Below, piece by piece: positions 21,662 through 25,042 of a stretch of 25,042 nucleotides of DNA. Within the stretch, counting starts at the first letter, position 1, and each line of letters starts with the position of its first letter. The position numbers were made by a program, and so were the translations under genes. Source of the DNA: Butyricicoccus sp. (GTDB lineage: Bacteria; Bacillota; Clostridia; Oscillospirales; Butyricicoccaceae); assembly GCA_020025755.1 (NCBI GenBank), contig JAHHRO010000030.1:1-25042 (forward strand), read 5' to 3'. Below the pieces are notes generated by a model. That model worked only from the letters and a program-made list of their open reading frames with translations, made no database searches and was not told the origin of the DNA.

Positions 21662-22987
21662 ATGATGAATCATAATCCATTGAAAAAGTTAGTTGAGTTA
21701 CAGAAACAGGGTAAAAGCGTTGGTATTTACTCGGTATGCAGCGCAAACTTCTATGTCATCGAAGCTGCTCTCAAGCGCGGCAAGGAGGATGGTTCCTGCG
21801 TTCTGATCGAGAGCACTGCCAATCAGTGCGATCAGAATGGCGGCTACACGGGCATGAAGCCGATCGATTTTAAGAAGTTCGTGCTGGGGATCGCAGAGAA
21901 GGTCGGATTTGATACTGCAAAGCTGTTCCTTGGCGGCGATCATCTGGGACCGCTGACCTTCGCAGGCAAGAACGAAGCGGAGGCGATGGCAGACGCAGAA
22001 GAACTCATCCGCCATTATGTAGGGGCTGGTTTTACCAAGATCCATATTGATACCAGTATGAAGGTACATGATGATGATCCGAATACCCGCCTAAGCGATG
22101 CGGTGATCGCAAAGCGCGGTGCCCGTCTGGCGCGTGTTGCGGAGGAGACCTACCGCAAGCTGCTCGAGGAGCAGCCGGATGCGATCGCACCGGTTTACAT
22201 CGTAGGCAGTGAGGTGCCGATCCCAGGCGGTGCAGTTGGCGCAGAGGATCAGGGCGTACAGGTTACACGCGTTGAGGACTTTAAGAATACCGTTGCTACC
22301 TTCCATCAGGCATTTCTGGACGAGGGTCTGGAACAGGCGTGGGACAATGTTATCGCAGTTGTCGTACAGCCGGGCGTAGAGGAGAAGGACAGCGGCTGCA
22401 CCGAGTATGACCGTGAAAAGGCAAAGGATCTGATGGCATCCATCGAAGCGTTCCCGAATCTGGTATTCGAGGGTCATTCCACCGACTATCAGACAAAGAT
22501 CAAGCTGCGTGAACTGGTAGAGGACGGCGTTGGCATCCTGAAGGTTGGCCCAGCACTCACCTTTGCAATGCGTGAGGGCATGTTTGCGCTGGAGCAGATC
22601 GAAAAGGAACTGCTGTATGGCACAGACCTTGAGCCAAGCAATTTTGCTGCTGTATTGGATGAGGCAATGTGTGCAGAGGACAAGCACTGGAAGAAGCATT
22701 ATCAGGGCAATGACCGCGAAGTGCGTATGAAGCGCAAGTATTCCTTCTCTGACCGCTGCCGCTACTATATGCCGACACCGGCTGTGGAGGCTGCAAAGGA
22801 GCGTTTGATCGATAACCTGCGTACACTGGGCATTCCGCTCAATCTGCTCAGCCAGTTCATGCCGATCCAGTATACCAAGGTGCGTGAGGGCTTGCTGGTA
22901 AATGATCCGGAAGCACTCGTGGAGGATCGTATCACCAACACCATTGATGAATACCTGTATGCAACCCATCAGAATGAGCTGATGTAA
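21662..22987 (+). CDS. Tagatose-1,6-bisphosphate aldolase accessory subunit (KbaZ/GatZ/AgaZ family)
   Basis: Partner subunit needed for activity or stability of class II tagatose-bisphosphate aldolases; older records call the family tagatose-6-phosphate kinase, which is not well founded. About 441 residues, the normal family size. Diagnostic blocks are GKSVGIYSVCSANFYVIEAA, LIESTANQCDQNGGYTGM, LFLGGDHLGPLTF, FTKIHIDTSM, VYIVGSEVPIPGGAVG and FEGHSTDYQTKIKLRELVED. The C-terminus has KRKYSFSDRCRYYMP and LLSQFMPIQYTKVREG. The ATG at 21662 is five bases after AAGGAG; the next ATG (21665) is also possible and better spaced. It is divergent from the catalytic-subunit gene and followed by a strong terminator. 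Confidence 0.92.
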   Translation: MMNHNPLKKLVELQKQGKSVGIYSVCSANFYVIEAALKRGKEDGSCVLIESTANQCDQNGGYTGMKPIDFKKFVLGIAEKVGFDTAKLFLGGDHLGPLTFAGKNEAEAMADAEELIRHYVGAGFTKIHIDTSMKVHDDDPNTRLSDAVIAKRGARLARVAEETYRKLLEEQPDAIAPVYIVGSEVPIPGGAVGAEDQGVQVTRVEDFKNTVATFHQAFLDEGLEQAWDNVIAVVVQPGVEEKDSGCTEYDREKAKDLMASIEAFPNLVFEGHSTDYQTKIKLRELVEDGVGILKVGPALTFAMREGMFALEQIEKELLYGTDLEPSNFAAVLDEAMCAEDKHWKKHYQGNDREVRMKRKYSFSDRCRYYMPTPAVEAAKERLIDNLRTLGIPLNLLSQFMPIQYTKVREGLLVNDPEALVEDRITNTIDEYLYATHQNELM

Positions 22988-22994
22988 GAGAACC

Positions 22995-23030
22995 ATCCCC
23001 TGTCCGTAGATCGGGCAGGGGATATTTTTT
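22995..23030 (+). terminator. Rho-independent terminator after the KbaZ/GatZ-type gene
   Basis: ATCCCCTGTCCG (22995-23006), a 5-base loop, and CGGGCAGGGGAT (23012-23023) form a 12-bp stem with one G-T pair. A run of six T's follows. Confidence 0.88.
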
Positions 23031-23065
23031 GTGCTTTCTGATGATTGCACAGCAGTAAGGGATAT

Positions 23066-23103
23066 AAAAAATACCTGCCCCAAGAGGGGACAGGTATTTT
23101 TTG
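23066..23103 (-). terminator. Terminator of the SLH surface-protein gene
   Basis: ATACCTGCCCC and GGGGACAGGTAT with flanking A and T runs make a hairpin of about 15 bp with one bulged base and an AAGA loop. It lies 13 bases beyond the stop of the minus-strand SLH gene and can also act as a second terminator on the plus strand. Confidence 0.82.
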
Positions 23104-23115
23104 CTTTTGATGGGG

Positions 23116-25042
23116 TTATTGTGTGAGGAATTGCTCCGTGAAGCGAGAGATCAGGCTTGCAGCTTCTGCACGGCTCAACGCCTTCTGCGGAAGCAGAGCA
23201 CCATCGCTGCCCTTCAGGATGCCAGTCTGTACTGCCCACTGCATTGGCGTGGATGCCCAGCTGGAAACCTTACCAGAGTCTGTAAAGTGTGTCAGATCTG
23301 CGCTGCTGCCTGCTGCCGGATTGGCAACACGGTAGAGCATAACGACCAGTTCCTCGCGTGTGACCATGAGATTCGGGGCAAAGGTATTTGCAGAGGTACC
23401 GGAAACGATATGGTTCTGGTTTGCCCATGTCACGGCATCGGTGTAGTAGGTTCTGCCGACATCCGTGAACTGATTGGCGGATTGTACCATCGGTTCACCA
23501 GCCAGACGGTGCAGAACGGTAACGACCATTGCGCGTGTCATGGATTCATCCGGGGAGAAGTTACCCTTTTCCGTGCCAACAAACAATCCACGGGAAACGA
23601 CATCCTTGATTGGCTCCGATGCCCAATGGGTCGTCGGGATATCCGTGAATGTTGTATTCAAGGTCGGATTGACCGGCGGTGCGGAAGCGATCACGGGGGT
23701 GCCCGGCTTTGGCGGCTCAGGTTTTACCGTCTGTGGGATCTGCGGAGCAGTCGGAACGGTTGGCTTCGGCGGTTCCGGATTTGGCTTGGTGGTCTCAGGC
23801 TTCGGCTTGTTGTCCGGCTTGCTCGGCTTGCTAGGTCTATGGCTGCTGCTGCCACCGCCGGAAGAAGAACGGGTGACGCTGATCGTGCGGCTGTCCTTGA
23901 GCTCCGGATGGGCAACAGAGGTTACGGTGATCGTTGCAGAACCTCTGCGCTCGGCGGTCACATAACCGTCTTGATCGACCTTGAGAACATCGGTGTCATC
24001 ACTTTCCCACTTGACAGCAGGATTGCTTGCATCCGAAGGAGAAACTCTTACAACAAGCTGTGCGCCTCTGCCTTCACGCAGGGACAGCGGAGCTTCGATG
24101 ATCTTGACTTCAGTGACAGGGATATCGATGACCGTTACGGTGCGGCTGTCAGTAAGCTGCGCGTTTTCATCAGAGGTTACCTTGATGGTCGCCTGTCCAT
24201 TCTTGTGCGCTGTCACAACACCTGTCTTGGGATCGACAGATGCAATGTCGCTGTGGTCACTCGACCATGTCACAGCCGGATTGGTTGCTCCAGAGGGTTG
24301 TACGGTTGCTGTGAATTTGCCAGTCTGACCCTTTTTCAGAGAGAGACCTGTCTCGTTGATGGAAACGCTGGTGACCGGAACGGTTGGTGGCGTCTTGGGA
24401 GAAACCTCTACTGTTGCGGTATCATATACGCTCACACCTGATTGCGAGGTGTAGGTTGCCTTGATTACAGCAGTACCTGGAGTAAGTGCAATTACCTTAC
24501 CTGGTGCGGAAGTATCCAGACGCACGACCTGTGTATCATTTTCAATCGTCCATTGGATATTATTAGTAGAGTCACCGTTTTCTACAGATGCCGCAAATGT
24601 GCCTGTATCACCAACTTCCAGAGAAAGCTTCTTTGGAGTAATGTTGATCGTCGGGTTGGTGGTCGGCGGTGTGGGAGGTGCTGGGGGAGCTTCTGTAACG
24701 GTCACGGTAGCAGTCGCGGTTTTTGCATCACGAGATGTACCATCTGTGTAGGTTGCTGTTACAGTTGCTGTACCAGTTCTGTTTTCTTTGTTTGCGGTTA
24801 CGTTAACGGTATTGCCGGATTGCGGAGAAATGGAAATTAAGCCATCTCCTTGTGTAACCGACCATTGTACTTTGGACACATCACCACCTGTTACAGTTGC
24901 AGTGAGTTGTTTAGATTCTCCATTCGCTGCAAGATTCAAATTCTTAGGAGTTATCTCGATTGTAGGATTAGGTGTAGTGGGTTCTGTAACCTCTACAGTT
25001 GCAGTCGCTGTTTTTTGAACACGAGATGTACCATCTGTGTAG
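23116..25042 (-). CDS. SLH-domain surface protein with Ig-like (Big) repeats (5' part outside window)
   Basis: The frame is open to the window edge, so only the C-terminal ~642 residues are seen; the internal TTG at 24937-24939 is not the start. From the N-terminal side: at least two Ig-like repeats with TYTDGTSR and TATVTVTE signatures (25042 to about 24400), then two BIG2-like domains (24381-24124 and 24123-23869) with SLKKGQTGKFTATVQPSGAT and NPAVTWSS motifs. A Pro/Lys/Ser-rich linker follows (about 23868-23656). Three SLH domains end the protein: FTDIPTTHWASEPIKDVV, FTDVGRTYYTDAVTWANQ and FTDSGKVSSWASTPMQWA. The SLH domains should bind a cell-wall polymer and display the repeats outside the cell. 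The ligand is unknown. Confidence 0.92.
   Translation of the reverse strand, partial: YTDGTSRVQKTATATVEVTEPTTPNPTIEITPKNLNLAANGESKQLTATVTGGDVSKVQWSVTQGDGLISISPQSGNTVNVTANKENRTGTATVTATYTDGTSRDAKTATATVTVTEAPPAPPTPPTTNPTINITPKKLSLEVGDTGTFAASVENGDSTNNIQWTIENDTQVVRLDTSAPGKVIALTPGTAVIKATYTSQSGVSVYDTATVEVSPKTPPTVPVTSVSINETGLSLKKGQTGKFTATVQPSGATNPAVTWSSDHSDIASVDPKTGVVTAHKNGQATIKVTSDENAQLTDSRTVTVIDIPVTEVKIIEAPLSLREGRGAQLVVRVSPSDASNPAVKWESDDTDVLKVDQDGYVTAERRGSATITVTSVAHPELKDSRTISVTRSSSGGGSSSHRPSKPSKPDNKPKPETTKPNPEPPKPTVPTAPQIPQTVKPEPPKPGTPVIASAPPVNPTLNTTFTDIPTTHWASEPIKDVVSRGLFVGTEKGNFSPDESMTRAMVVTVLHRLAGEPMVQSANQFTDVGRTYYTDAVTWANQNHIVSGTSANTFAPNLMVTREELVVMLYRVANPAAGSSADLTHFTDSGKVSSWASTPMQWAVQTGILKGSDGALLPQKALSRAEAASLISRFTEQFLTQ
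24711..25042 (-). repeat. Tandem ~291-bp Ig-repeat unit in the SLH gene
   Basis: A stretch of about 41 bases at 24711-24751 recurs at 25002-25042 with only a few changes, including an identical run ending in the TYTDGTSR codons. The 291-base offset equals 97 codons, one Ig-like domain. The repeats likely continue beyond the window. Confidence 0.75.

Noticed and set aside
22091..23239. A 382-codon minus-strand frame antisense to the KbaZ/GatZ-type gene and running through two terminators.
   Set aside because: It crosses strong hairpins and opposes a clear family member, and its translation lacks recognisable motifs.
1..25042. CRISPR arrays, tRNA/rRNA genes, phage genes or complete insertion sequences.
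   Set aside because: No regularly spaced repeats, no tRNA-like cloverleaf and no integrase or transposase motifs were recognised. The only possible trace of a mobile element is the segment near 18.6 kb.

Overview
The window looks like chromosomal DNA of an anaerobic, endospore-forming Firmicute of class Clostridia. The support is spoIID, spoIIQ, spoVAD and spoVAE homologues, strong AGGAGG-type ribosome binding sites, sigma-A and sigma-G type promoters, and an SLH-domain surface protein. A gut commensal related to Oscillospirales/Butyricicoccaceae would fit, but the genus is a guess. No rRNA, tRNA, CRISPR array or intact mobile element was found.

Layout. 1-6.5 kb is housekeeping and sporulation: the 3' part of a membrane-anchored XRE regulator, a ZIP metal transporter with a promoter that carries a metalloregulator-like palindrome, a citrate synthase, the spoIID-spoIIQ pair, and an Mrp-type Fe-S ATPase with a NifX-like protein. 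6.8-9.9 kb is a cell-surface acylation module: DUF4358-type lipoprotein, MBOAT acyltransferase and DHHW protein. 9.96-11.4 kb is spoVAD-spoVAE behind a near-perfect sigma-G promoter, with no spoVAC next to it.

11.9-23 kb is a large N-acetylgalactosamine/galactosamine (aga-type) utilisation locus. In order it holds mannose-family PTS IIB, IIC and IID, an unrecognised membrane-anchored protein, PTS IIA, an AgaS-type sugar-phosphate deaminase/isomerase, a YajC-like protein, a convergent AraC-family regulator, an N-acetyl-hexosamine-6-phosphate deacetylase, an unrecognised membrane protein, and the two tagatose-bisphosphate aldolase subunits (KbaY/GatY and KbaZ/GatZ types) transcribed divergently. 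Inferred flow: GalNAc is imported and phosphorylated by the PTS, deacetylated by NagA/AgaA, deaminated and isomerised by AgaS to tagatose-6-phosphate, phosphorylated by a kinase not encoded here, and cleaved by KbaYZ to triose phosphates. The regulator is of AraC type, unlike the DeoR-type AgaR known from Proteobacteria.

The right end (23.1-25.0 kb) is the 3' part of a large surface protein with tandem Ig-like repeats, a proline-rich linker and three C-terminal SLH domains. It runs off the window.

The points most worth a second look are the unknown gene between PTS IID and IIA, the divergent split of the two aldolase subunit genes, the structured gene-free stretch before nagA, and the complex leader of the PTS operon. 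I found no convincing evidence of an entirely new system; the candidate new component is the pair of unknown membrane proteins tied to the aga locus.
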